Below are positions 33,401 through 40,294 of a DNA stretch of 64,000 nt, in pieces. Positions within the stretch are counted from its first letter, which is position 1. Each line of letters starts with the position of its first letter. Source of the DNA: Microbacterium hydrocarbonoxydans (lineage in GTDB: Bacteria > Actinomycetota > Actinomycetes > Actinomycetales > Microbacteriaceae); assembly GCF_000956475.1 (NCBI RefSeq), contig NZ_JYJB01000009.1:656958-720957 (forward strand). Direction: 5' to 3'. Both the position numbers and the translations under genes were made by a program. The notes under the pieces were generated by a model that saw only the letters and a program-made list of their open reading frames with translations, was not told the DNA's origin and made no database searches.

Positions 33401-34425
33401 AGCCGCAGGTGCGGGTCGGGGCTGCTCAGGCGGGACGCCGCGCGTCCGTGATCATCGATGACGACGACCAGACGCGCCCGCTGGATCTCTCCGCTGCCAC
33501 GGCGCTGGACTCCGGTGGCCGATGCAGCGCGCGCGGTCAGCTCGCCCGCGAGGACGTCGCCGAGAAGGGCGAGATCGGGGGCGACGCGACGCGCGGGCAG
33601 GGGGCCGTCGAACAGCGCTGTGTCCTGAACGTGGGGAAGCAGGTCGAAACCGGCCCAGTCGCCGGCGTGCTCCGGCGGATAGGCGGCGGCGAGGGCGAGG
33701 TCGTCGGGGGTGTGGGCGGTGGCGAGCTGGGCGATGAGGGATCGGATCGCGGACATGCCGCGGTCGCGCTCGGCGACGACGGACACGACCCAGGCGTCGT
33801 CGAGGTCGGCGGTGATCGGCATCTCGGGAACAGCATCGAGGGTGCGGGCGACGATCTCCGCTTCTCGTTGCAGGATCGGGTCAGCGGGTTCCAGAGGAGA
33901 CTCCTGTGTCGCGATGCTGAGTGCGAACCAGGGGCGGGCGGCGAGGCCGATCCGGGCCGACAGGTGGTCGGCGTCGGTGCGGCGTCGTTCCCACCGGCGA
34001 GCGGGGTTCCGCATGATCTCGACCAGCCCCTCGGGGGCGGGGTGCACGGCGAGAGCGGCGGCACGGTCATGATCGCCGCGTTCGCGCAACTCCGCGCGGA
34101 GCCGCTCGAGGTAGTCGAGGTACAACTCGCGGCGGGTGCGGGCCTTGCGGGCGGCGCGGCCCCGCGACGACAGCGCGAATCCCAGCCCGCCGACGACGGC
34201 GACGACGAAGATCACGGCTGCGAGCACGAGGAACAGCGGCTGGCCGTTGCGGAGCACGACCATCATGATCACCGACGACAGGGCGCCGATCAGAGGCAGG
34301 AGGAACTGCAGGGGCATCGCTCCGCCCTGATCCTCCAAGGACGGCGGTGCGGGGATGAGCTCCGGGTCCGGCGGCGTCGGCGGGGCGGTGACGCGAGTGG
34401 GGCGGTGGAACAGGGCTTTCGTCAC
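30490..34425 (-). CDS. eccC: type VII secretion FtsK/SpoIIIE ATPase EccC
   Basis: This 1311-residue motor has two N-terminal membrane helices (about residues 38-58 and 63-84), a linker domain and three FtsK-type ATPase domains. Domain 1 is intact: Walker A GATGSGKSE at 489-497 and Walker B FMVIDEFGEL near 598-607. Domain 2 has Walker A GSPQSGRGT (828-836; Lys replaced by Arg) and a Walker B of VLVNGYG without acidic residues, so it is probably inactive. Domain 3 has GDARSGKSS (1113-1121) with IVDDHD. The protein is single-chain, like EccC of many actinobacteria. It starts at GTG overlapping the upstream P-loop gene and drives substrate export across the membrane. Confidence 0.95.
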   Translation of the reverse strand: MTKALFHRPTRVTAPPTPPDPELIPAPPSLEDQGGAMPLQFLLPLIGALSSVIMMVVLRNGQPLFLVLAAVIFVVAVVGGLGFALSSRGRAARKARTRRELYLDYLERLRAELRERGDHDRAAALAVHPAPEGLVEIMRNPARRWERRRTDADHLSARIGLAARPWFALSIATQESPLEPADPILQREAEIVARTLDAVPEMPITADLDDAWVVSVVAERDRGMSAIRSLIAQLATAHTPDDLALAAAYPPEHAGDWAGFDLLPHVQDTALFDGPLPARRVAPDLALLGDVLAGELTARAASATGVQRRGSGEIQRARLVVVIDDHGRAASRLSSPDPHLRLQDLNVTVVHLLADRLHEPDDVDVRITIAENDAIVTHRASSAAPVPVAFIPDDTRSDTLVALARSMAAFRTVHVAARADSGTTDPLDITRLLGITDVADIDPTALWALRSPSAFLRVPFGTDDNGRPVFLDLKESAQEGMGPHGICVGATGSGKSEMLRTLLLSLALVHPPEDLSLLLVDYKGGAAFSPFQSLPHVAGLIDNLAADPQLTTRARASLQGEVLRRQQMLKDADSSPSITHYRELRKTRPDLDPMPHLFMVIDEFGELLTAEPEFIDLFLQIGRIGRSIGIHLLLSSQRIEAGKLRGLDTYLSYRLGLRTFSESESHVVLGTTDAYRLPALPGYGILKVDTSVYQRFRAGFVSGPVPARSAPVTTDGERNRVFRLPLYNGISQDTDDGPVPAPALSAPEMGELFIDEAVTRLRADDRTVTSAWLPPLPERLALGQILGEQDAATDLELPIGLIDDPAHQTQSPWILDLTRGGGHLAIIGSPQSGRGTLLRTIAVSLALTRTPKDVAIYGMDLAGGGLRRLEPFPHVGGVATRSDPARMRRLIEELEAMLTTREQIFKDTGIDSVSQLRSRHAAGQIPQLASAEIVVLVNGYGALRQEFDDLDAAFTAIMMRAANYGVHIVVALSRWSELRIAHQSLFGTKIEMRLNDAGDSQVDRSLARTIRAAAPGRALSDNGLIGQVALPVLEAADEGELGDAVETLGHRVAASWSGPSAAPIRLLPQDLDPDQLPEAVDEPDSVPFGLRQDTMEPAFWEFTRSDQHLLVFGDARSGKSSTLRMIVAGLIERFTPDELAIAIVDSRGHVGETIPDAYLAAHARTTAQTSGLASSIATELSRRPSLDPAALAVAPRVVLIVDDHDIMSAGGIEHLTALAAHLPTARDTRFHIILSRPVAGSVRAMYSPFLQGIRDTGGALLLLSGDRSEGQILPRVHAERFPPGRGRYVRRGESPHVVQVAHMPGRTEQTR

Positions 34426-35114
34426 GCTGCGCTCCCGAGGTGCCGCGCGGGGGTGCCCATGCGGACGATCTCTGCACCCAGAACGGATGCTGCGAGTGCG
34501 CTCGCGCTGGACGGATGGGGGTGGCGGTCATACGGGAGCGTGACCTGGGGAATGGGTGAGGAGGCCAGCATCCGCTTCGTCGCCAGCGTGATCCGTCCGC
34601 GGAGTCCTGACGCGACGATCAGCGTCGGGGTCCCCGCGGCGATCAGCGCGGCGGCGACATCCACAGCCTGCTGCACCGCGAGGCGTTCCACTCCGGTCGT
34701 CAGACACAGCACATGGGAGTGTGCGGCGACCGCGGTCAGATCAGGCGCGCCGAGCACACCCCAGTCGGTGATCGTGATCTCCCTCTCGCGGTACTCGGGT
34801 TCGCACCGTTCACGCCAAGCGTCGACGCCGCCGGGCCACACAGGGGCGGGGATCGTCACCGGTCGAAGGACGGGGTCTGTGCTCGGAGCGGTGCGGCCCG
34901 TAGCATCGACGAAGAGGACACCGCGGTCACGACGGCCGGCGAGCATCGATGTCGCCGCCCGGGCGGCGGTCGTGCAGCCGGTGCCGCCGTGCAGGCACGC
35001 GAACCCCACACGGCGGATCACCGGCAGCGGTGAACGCAGCGTGCGTTCCGCGTCGATGCTGCGCCGGTGACGCTCGCCATCCCACAGTTGAGCGATCATC
35101 TGCAGCCGAGTCAC
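34422..35114 (-). CDS. P-loop-like protein of the type VII operon
   Basis: This 230-residue protein is the second small NTPase-like gene beside EccC. Near residue 34 it has FACLHGGTGCTTAARAATSM, a Walker A-like GGTGxTT again lacking the lysine, followed by GVLFVDATG, shaped like a strand and Asp. Further on, HVLCLTTGVERLAVQQAVDV and TPTLIVASGLRG follow MinD-like order. It starts at GTG overlapping the EccD stop (GTGA) and ends overlapping the EccC GTG. An internal ATG five codons later is the alternative start. It is probably a catalytically degenerate relative of EspI/MinD-type accessory proteins; that role is inferred. Confidence 0.7.
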   Translation of the reverse strand: MTRLQMIAQLWDGERHRRSIDAERTLRSPLPVIRRVGFACLHGGTGCTTAARAATSMLAGRRDRGVLFVDATGRTAPSTDPVLRPVTIPAPVWPGGVDAWRERCEPEYREREITITDWGVLGAPDLTAVAAHSHVLCLTTGVERLAVQQAVDVAAALIAAGTPTLIVASGLRGRITLATKRMLASSPIPQVTLPYDRHPHPSSASALAASVLGAEIVRMGTPARHLGSAA

Positions 35115-36424
35115 GAGAACGTCCCCAGCAGGTCGCCGAACACGCCCATGATGCCGAGCAGCAGCGGAATCATCGCGATCACCGTCAGCGCTTCGAGCAC
35201 ACCGAGCAGGCGACGCAGGCGAGCCTGCGCAGCTGCAGACGGGCGCAGCACGGCGACGACCACGAGGAGTGCGCAGACGGCGGCTCCGATGCCGGCACGC
35301 ATCGTCGAGTCCGCGGATCCGCTGAAGAGCGTGAGACCGAGCGGGACCAAAGCGGCGGCCAGCAGTGCGCCGCGGGCGATCGCGAGGGGGAACAAACGAC
35401 TGCGGGTCAGGAGGAACAGGGCCAGCGCGGCGGCGAGGCCAGCCTGCCATCCGTCCCCCGCACCGAGCAGGGCGATGGAGACCGCCGCGGGGACGGCGAG
35501 GGCGAGCACCAGCGCCGTCTGGGCGGTGAACGCGATGTCGATGGCCTCGTCGATGTCTCCACGTCGCACCGGCGACCCGGACATGGCGGTGTCGTCGAGA
35601 CGCCCGACGCCGGCGGCGGTGAGAGCGAGTGCGGGGACGAGGCCGAGACCGATCACCGCGACGATCCCGTACACGGCCGCGGCGACCATGACTGGCACCC
35701 CGACGGCGGCAGCGACGACGACCGCGGCGCCGAACGCGACGGCGACCGCCGCGCCGGGGACCACGCCGCGGCGTCGGGAACCCGCACCGATGATGACCCC
35801 GACGGCCGCCCACGCCAGCACCTCGCTGATGGCGACCGGGACGACCAGATCGCGGGCCACCGCGGGCAGGACGGCGGAGGCGCCGAGGATGCCGAGTGGC
35901 ACCGTGAGTCCCAGGCTGAGACCGAGCAGCGCGTTGCGTCCCGCGATCACGCCGCGACGTGCGAGAAGCGCGGAGACTACGACCGCGCCGATGAACGTGA
36001 CGAGCAGGCCGGTGAGACTGCCCGGTGTCGCGGCGAGGAGCAGGCCCGTGATCGCCGCCGTGACCGTGACGACGGCCGAGAGGGCGAGGGAGGTGAGTGC
36101 GGGGGTCCACCGATCGGCCCGGCGGCCGGCGGCGTCGCTCACGGCCTCCGTGACGTCGGCGACGTCCGGGGGTTGCGGGGCCTCGTCGTGGGTGACGAGT
36201 CGCAGGATCGAACCATGGTCGATCCCCTGAGCGGCGAGCGTCTCTCGAGAGCTCACGGGCTGCCCGAGCAGCGAGGTCAGGACGAGCGGCGAACCGTCGC
36301 CCACCGGCTCATCCAGGAGATCGATGATCTCCGGGAGGAGTTCGTCGAGGGTGTGGTCATCGGGGAGGACGAGATCTGCTTTCCGGCGGGTGCCGATCAC
36401 AGTGACGCGCGTGTACTCCATCAT
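35111..36424 (-). CDS. eccD: type VII secretion membrane protein EccD
   Basis: The 437-residue protein has an N-terminal ubiquitin-like YukD domain (residues 1 to about 80: YTRVTVIGTRRKADLVLPDD, GSPLVLTSLLGQPVSS) followed by eleven hydrophobic segments. This is the defining architecture of EccD, the channel-forming core of the ESX membrane complex. It is co-transcribed between the repeat protein and the P-loop protein with four-base overlaps at both ends. Confidence 0.93.
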   Translation of the reverse strand: MMEYTRVTVIGTRRKADLVLPDDHTLDELLPEIIDLLDEPVGDGSPLVLTSLLGQPVSSRETLAAQGIDHGSILRLVTHDEAPQPPDVADVTEAVSDAAGRRADRWTPALTSLALSAVVTVTAAITGLLLAATPGSLTGLLVTFIGAVVVSALLARRGVIAGRNALLGLSLGLTVPLGILGASAVLPAVARDLVVPVAISEVLAWAAVGVIIGAGSRRRGVVPGAAVAVAFGAAVVVAAAVGVPVMVAAAVYGIVAVIGLGLVPALALTAAGVGRLDDTAMSGSPVRRGDIDEAIDIAFTAQTALVLALAVPAAVSIALLGAGDGWQAGLAAALALFLLTRSRLFPLAIARGALLAAALVPLGLTLFSGSADSTMRAGIGAAVCALLVVVAVLRPSAAAQARLRRLLGVLEALTVIAMIPLLLGIMGVFGDLLGTFS

Positions 36425-36942
36425 TTGTTCCCGTCTGACTCGGAATCCACGACGTCGAGTGTGTCAGGGTCGATGGTCACCCCGGTGGCGGGGTCGGTGC
36501 GCAGGCCGGTCTCGGGGTCGACGAACCACCCGGTGCGGGGGTCGATGATCCGCCCTTGCGGGTCGGTGGCCCAGCCCGTGTCGGGATCGATCACGAATCC
36601 GGTGCGGGGGTCGATGAGCGTTCCCGTCGTCGTGTCGATCAGCAGGCCGCTGTCCTGATCTTCGGCCAATCTCTCACCGGGCTCCAACGGGCTCGCGGCG
36701 ATCGCAGCACGGTAGGCGGCGACGGCTTTGTCCTCTCGCTGCGTCTGGAGGATGTTGAGGACGAAACCGGTGCCCAGGCATGCGGCGCACAGCACAGCGC
36801 CGAGGACGATGGATCCGGTGAGCCGACGGAGGTTGGAGTTGACGGTGCGGCGGTTGCGCTGCTCGCCGTGCACGAACGCGGCCGTCAGCCGTTCGCGGTG
36901 CGTGCGGGTCGACTCGAGGAGCGTCTGGTCGTAGTCGATCAT
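36421..36942 (-). CDS. single-pass membrane protein with DPxTG repeats
   Basis: I do not recognise the family. The 173-residue protein has a basic cytoplasmic N-terminus (about 40 residues), one membrane helix (SIVLGAVLCAACLGTGFVL, about residues 44 to 62) and an outer C-terminal part. That part, from about residue 100, is made of seven or so eight-residue repeats of the form [I/V/A]DPxTGxx (IDPRTGFV, IDPDTGWA, IDPRTGWF, VDPETGLR, TDPATGVT). The topology, one helix with most mass outside, recalls EccB, but it is far shorter and lacks the EccB core. It may be a reduced replacement; that is inference. Confidence 0.75.
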   Translation of the reverse strand: MIDYDQTLLESTRTHRERLTAAFVHGEQRNRRTVNSNLRRLTGSIVLGAVLCAACLGTGFVLNILQTQREDKAVAAYRAAIAASPLEPGERLAEDQDSGLLIDTTTGTLIDPRTGFVIDPDTGWATDPQGRIIDPRTGWFVDPETGLRTDPATGVTIDPDTLDVVDSESDGNK

Positions 36943-37652
36943 GCGGCCTCCCCACTGCGCCGGCGTTGCTCGAACACGATACGGCGGGTTCCGAGAACGA
37001 GAGCTGTGCCCCACGGGATCGGCGTCGGCACATGCGGGGGCAGTTCCTCATCCGTGTCGAGCAGGGTGCCTCCGCTGGATCCCAGGTCGGTGACGACCAC
37101 CCCGCTTTCGGCGATCTCGACCTGCAGGTGCGTACGTGAGATGGTGCGCGTGAGATCGGGAATCGCGATCAGTGCAACCGCCGGATCCTTGGTAGTGGGA
37201 TTGCGGCCGATGATGGCTGTGTTCTGCACGAGATGGGTGGTGCCGTCGTCGATGAGCAGCCGCAGGTGCGTCCCTTCTGCTTCCCTGCGCCGCGGTTCCG
37301 GCAGCGGCTTCGCGAAGACGACCGGGTGAGCGCGCAACGCGAACGGGTCGCCGTCACCGCCCCGGCGCACCGTCGCAGTGCGCATCACGCGGAACGACGG
37401 CAACCCTGTGATCGTGTCGATGCTGCGCAGCCGCATGATCGAATGGCCTATGCCCCCGCCCAGGATTCCACGCCAGAGCACGAGACCGACCAGGGCGATG
37501 GCTGCTCCCACGGGGGCCGCCACGGCGGCGTTCTCTGGGGAGAGCAGCGCGGCGATGAGGGCGATGAAGAGGGTGGCCAGCACGTCGATGACGAGCGAGC
37601 CGACAGCGGCGGCACGCGGCGGTTCGACGATGGCAGAGGACACGTCGGTCAT
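36939..37652 (-). CDS. RDD-like membrane segment fused to an FHA domain
   Basis: The 237-residue protein has two N-terminal hydrophobic helices with an RDD-family-like start (RAAAVGSLVIDVLATLFIALIA and LVLWRGILGGGIGHSIMRLR). A C-terminal FHA domain follows, with IGRNPTTKD, ISRTHLQVEI and VTDLGSSGGTLLD, which bind phosphothreonine. FHA domains are part of type VII systems in Firmicutes (EssC) and some actinobacteria (with EccA or EccC). Here it is a separate first gene of the machinery operon and probably links secretion to Ser/Thr kinase signalling. The start MTDVSSAI lacks a strong ribosome binding site. Confidence 0.82.
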   Translation of the reverse strand: MTDVSSAIVEPPRAAAVGSLVIDVLATLFIALIAALLSPENAAVAAPVGAAIALVGLVLWRGILGGGIGHSIMRLRSIDTITGLPSFRVMRTATVRRGGDGDPFALRAHPVVFAKPLPEPRRREAEGTHLRLLIDDGTTHLVQNTAIIGRNPTTKDPAVALIAIPDLTRTISRTHLQVEIAESGVVVTDLGSSGGTLLDTDEELPPHVPTPIPWGTALVLGTRRIVFEQRRRSGEAA

Positions 37653-37671
37653 GGTACACAGCCGGACGTAC

Positions 37672-37742
37672 ACGTGGCGTCCGCGCCCACCAATGCGGGG
37701 GCGCCACGTAGAACCGCGTGGGTATACGTGGAAACACGTATA
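37672..37742. promoter_or_regulatory. divergent promoter region with repeated ACGTG palindromes
   Basis: The 163-base gap between the FHA gene (minus) and the first Esx-like gene (plus) contains an inverted repeat TATACGTG-GAAA-CACGTATA (37723-37742). It also has a pair of inverted ACGTGGCG/CGCCACGT boxes (37672-37679 and 37712-37719). The shared CACGT half-site suggests one regulator controlling both arms of the secretion locus. No such regulator gene is in the locus. Confidence 0.6.
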
Positions 37743-37815
37743 TGGGTCACAGCGGAGGGCTGTTTCCGTGAGGGTGGTTTAGCCTTGGTGTGTTCTGAGT
37801 AGACAGGGGGGCGAT

Positions 37816-38169
37816 ATGAAGTTCGCTATGGAGGAGCAGACGCTGGTTCGGCTGGGGCAGAGGTCGCAGAGCGAGTCGGAGGATCTGACGGCGTTGGTGC
37901 GTGAGCTGATCGATGCGGCGGAGCCGCTCGAGGGCGTGTTCAATGGTGCGGCGAAGGCTCGTTTCAACGATTTCAAGGCCAATACGGATCAGATCACGAA
38001 TGCGTTGAACAATGCGCTGTCGGGGATCGTCACGTCGATCTCGGGGCAGAACCTCGCGTTCGTGACGGCGGCGGAAGATGGTGCGGCCGCGCATAATGCG
38101 GCGCAGGGTGCTGCGGATTTCAGTGGTGAGGCCGTGCTGGCACGGATCTCGGGCCAGGCGTCGGCCTGA
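37816..38169 (+). CDS. WXG100-like small secreted protein
   Basis: This 117-residue helical protein is the first gene of the effector arm. It has the length and helix-turn-helix form of an ESAT-6 family protein, but the central turn reads FNGAAKARFNDF where the family has WxG. The N-terminal helix (FAMEEQTLVRLGQRSQSESEDL) and C-terminal helix (NALSGIVTSISGQNLAFVTA) flank it. It is preceded by a GGGGGG run. It is probably one half of an Esx heterodimer with the next gene; the substitution of Trp is unusual. Confidence 0.75.
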   Translation: MKFAMEEQTLVRLGQRSQSESEDLTALVRELIDAAEPLEGVFNGAAKARFNDFKANTDQITNALNNALSGIVTSISGQNLAFVTAAEDGAAAHNAAQGAADFSGEAVLARISGQASA

Positions 38170-38203
38170 GCCTCGCACGCAACGACAGTACGGAGGGTTT
38201 GTC

Positions 38204-38512
38204 ATGACCGGTAACCAGATCGACCGCAACGACTACAACGTCGGTGCGTCTCAGTCGGTGCAGTCCAATTTCGAGAACGTCGCGGCCCGTCTGGAGGCGG
38301 CGTTGCAGCGTCGTGATCAGGATGTCCGCGCGGCTCTCGCCGACTATCAGGCCGACGGTGTCTCTGAGGAGTACGGGGCACTCGAGCAGCAGTGGACGCA
38401 GGCGGGTGACCAGGTGCGTGGCGTGATCGCCGCGATCCGCGGTTCGCTCGAGCAGAACGACGACATCGCCCTGCGCGCCCTCGCCCAAGGCCGCGCCGCA
38501 CTGCCCATCTGA
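38204..38512 (+). CDS. WXG100-like small secreted protein, second partner
   Basis: The 102-residue helical protein has two predicted long helices separated by a turn, with the tryptophan-containing stretch GALEQQWTQAGDQVRG near residue 65. It lies 34 bases after the first Esx-like gene, and its stop overlaps the next start by one base. The two small proteins probably form the exported pair that is recognised by EccC. No close similarity to EsxA or EsxB is visible beyond size and helicity. Confidence 0.7.
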   Translation: MTGNQIDRNDYNVGASQSVQSNFENVAARLEAALQRRDQDVRAALADYQADGVSEEYGALEQQWTQAGDQVRGVIAAIRGSLEQNDDIALRALAQGRAALPI

Positions 38513-39558
38513 TGGCGACGGCCGTCCATCCCCTGGCTGATGAGTGGACGGATGAGTACGCGCTGTTCAAGGTCGAGCACGACCGTGTCGCGTACTCCCG
38601 ACCGCTCTGGCATTTCCTCGCGGACTGCCGAGCCAGCGAGATCCGTCCGGTGCTGGTCACCGGACCGGGTGCCGTACTGAGTCCGCACCTGTATTCGGCG
38701 ATGACGCAGAGCGGCGCGCACTGGGCGTTCACGGACGGCGGGCTCGTCTACGATGCACGCTCCGGTACCCGCATCCGCGCGATCTCCGACCTGTGGGCAC
38801 CGCGGGACACGAGTGAACGCCATCCAGAAGTCAGCGCGACGTCGACGGCGGTGCCGGCGGTGCTGTTCGACGTCTATGCGGCCGACCGTGCATCTGACGA
38901 CACCCGGGTGGGGCCGCTGGTCGACTTCCTCGTGGGCGGGCTCACCGGCGGAGCCCCCGCGCGATGGGGGCGTGACGAGCCGCTCACCTCAGGGTGGGAT
39001 CACGTCGCGGTGACGAAGGACGCGCAGCGCAAGATGCCCGCGAGCGACGTGATGCTCGCCTCGTCCGAGACAGGAGCGTGGGCGTCCCTGGCGGTCGCTC
39101 GCACCCGCGACGGGATCTTGCAGCGCGTGCACGGCGGGGTGCCGCTGCCGACTCTCAGCGCCACTGCGCGGGCCGAGCTCCGCGACCGGGTGCTGCCGTT
39201 CATCACGTCCACGCTCACCGGACTCGCCACCCAGTTCACTCCTCGTGTCGCGTTGATCTCCGCCGGGATGCTGCACCAGGCCGGCGGACGGTTCGGATAC
39301 CCGGTCGGCGGGTACCCGGTCGATGCGCCTCTTGCGGTCCTGATCGGCGCGAGGACGGTCCGCGACCTGCGCCTGGACATCCCGGCCCTCACTGCATCGC
39401 ATGATGTGGTGGTCCTCGGCCCCGGTCGGGTACCGAGCGTCCTTGTGCGGATGACGGGCCGGGAAGGCTTGTGGACGCAATTGCGGGCGTTCGCGTACGA
39501 CCTCGACCAGGAACGCCTCGCCGCGGCCTTGTCGAACGAGTTCCGTGGGGTGATCTGA
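38512..39558 (+). CDS. type VII-associated protein of unknown function (DUF6177-like)
   Basis: This 348-residue soluble protein starts one base into the Esx stop. I think it is DUF6177-like, a family found in actinobacterial type VII loci, but I cannot verify that here. Visible features are a conserved early block (YALFKVEHDRVAYSRPLWHF), TGPGAVLSPHL near residue 55, and a hydrophobic middle (RVALISAGMLHQAGGRFGYP near residue 250). No membrane helix or catalytic motif is clear. By position it could be a chaperone or substrate-recognition protein (the EspG role), which would be inference. Confidence 0.68.
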   Translation: MATAVHPLADEWTDEYALFKVEHDRVAYSRPLWHFLADCRASEIRPVLVTGPGAVLSPHLYSAMTQSGAHWAFTDGGLVYDARSGTRIRAISDLWAPRDTSERHPEVSATSTAVPAVLFDVYAADRASDDTRVGPLVDFLVGGLTGGAPARWGRDEPLTSGWDHVAVTKDAQRKMPASDVMLASSETGAWASLAVARTRDGILQRVHGGVPLPTLSATARAELRDRVLPFITSTLTGLATQFTPRVALISAGMLHQAGGRFGYPVGGYPVDAPLAVLIGARTVRDLRLDIPALTASHDVVVLGPGRVPSVLVRMTGREGLWTQLRAFAYDLDQERLAAALSNEFRGVI

Positions 39559-39893
39559 TGGCCACCGAACTCGTCGTCCTCAGCGACATCCCATTCACCG
39601 AGGAACTCGTACTCGCCACCGCGCTGCAGGTGATCCCAGACGGCGCGGGCCTGTCGTTCCGCGATGGTGAGATCACGCAGTTCCTCGACACGAACGCCGA
39701 CCCGGTGCTGACCATGTTCAACACCACGGTCGTCCACGACCCCGCTGATGCGCGGGCGCTGCTGAAGGACCCGCCTGTGTCGTTCGCGTTGTGGACCGAA
39801 TTCATCCTCCCGTTCACCGGCAGCACCGCCGGCCGGCCGCTGATCGATGCGCTGGCCCGGGCCGTGCAGGGAACCGTGCGGGAGAAGCTCTAG
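39558..39893 (+). CDS. small type VII-associated protein, unknown function
   Basis: The 111-residue protein, coupled to the preceding gene by a one-base overlap, has no recognised family. It begins MATELVVLSDIPFTEELVLA and has an alternating beta/alpha pattern with FALWTEFILPFTGSTAGRPL near the C-terminus. It is acidic, without signal peptide or membrane segment. Tight coupling to the gene before it suggests the two act as a complex. Confidence 0.7.
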   Translation: MATELVVLSDIPFTEELVLATALQVIPDGAGLSFRDGEITQFLDTNADPVLTMFNTTVVHDPADARALLKDPPVSFALWTEFILPFTGSTAGRPLIDALARAVQGTVREKL

Positions 39894-39919
39894 ATGTGCG
39901 ACCGGAAGGTGTGGGGGAA

Positions 39920-40291
39920 ATGACGGAGTGGAAGATGGATCCGGCGCTGCTGTCGACAGCGCTGTCCGACACGACCACGGCATTCGAGTCGCTGTCGACC
40001 GTGATCACTGAGGAGAAGATCACCGCGATCTTCGGCGGTCTGACCTGGGGCGGCGGCGTCACGGCGTGCGTGTCGCAGGCGCTGAATGAGGTGCTCGCCG
40101 AGCAGCAGAGCATCAACATGGCCACGATCTCCAACCACGTCGCTGCGGGGATCTACGGCGTCGGGAACGCCGCCCGCGCCTTGCAGGAAGGCCAAGAAGA
40201 AATGGCCGCGACCTTCCAGGCCGAGATGGTCGGATCCGCCGGCGACGGTGACTTCACCTACTTCGAGCAGCACGGATACCAGGGGCAGTAG
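39920..40291 (+). CDS. small helical type VII-associated protein (DUF6507-like)
   Basis: The 123-residue protein is made of long helices and a central GGLTWGGGVTACVSQALNEVL loop, so it might be an atypical Esx relative. I recall the DUF6507 family in similar loci but cannot confirm membership. The C-terminal tail FTYFEQHGYQGQ carries a YxxxE/F-like pattern that might serve as part of an export signal. It ends three bases before the large effector gene starts, so it is probably a partner or chaperone of that effector. Confidence 0.65.
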   Translation: MTEWKMDPALLSTALSDTTTAFESLSTVITEEKITAIFGGLTWGGGVTACVSQALNEVLAEQQSINMATISNHVAAGIYGVGNAARALQEGQEEMAATFQAEMVGSAGDGDFTYFEQHGYQGQ

Positions 40292-40294
40292 GTC

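Noticed and set aside
30922..35070. Very long open frame on the plus strand opposite EccC (about 1380 codons)
   Set aside because: It is antisense to three clear genes, has low-complexity Arg/Gly/Val composition, and no recognisable domain. It is a by-product of high-GC codon use on the other strand.
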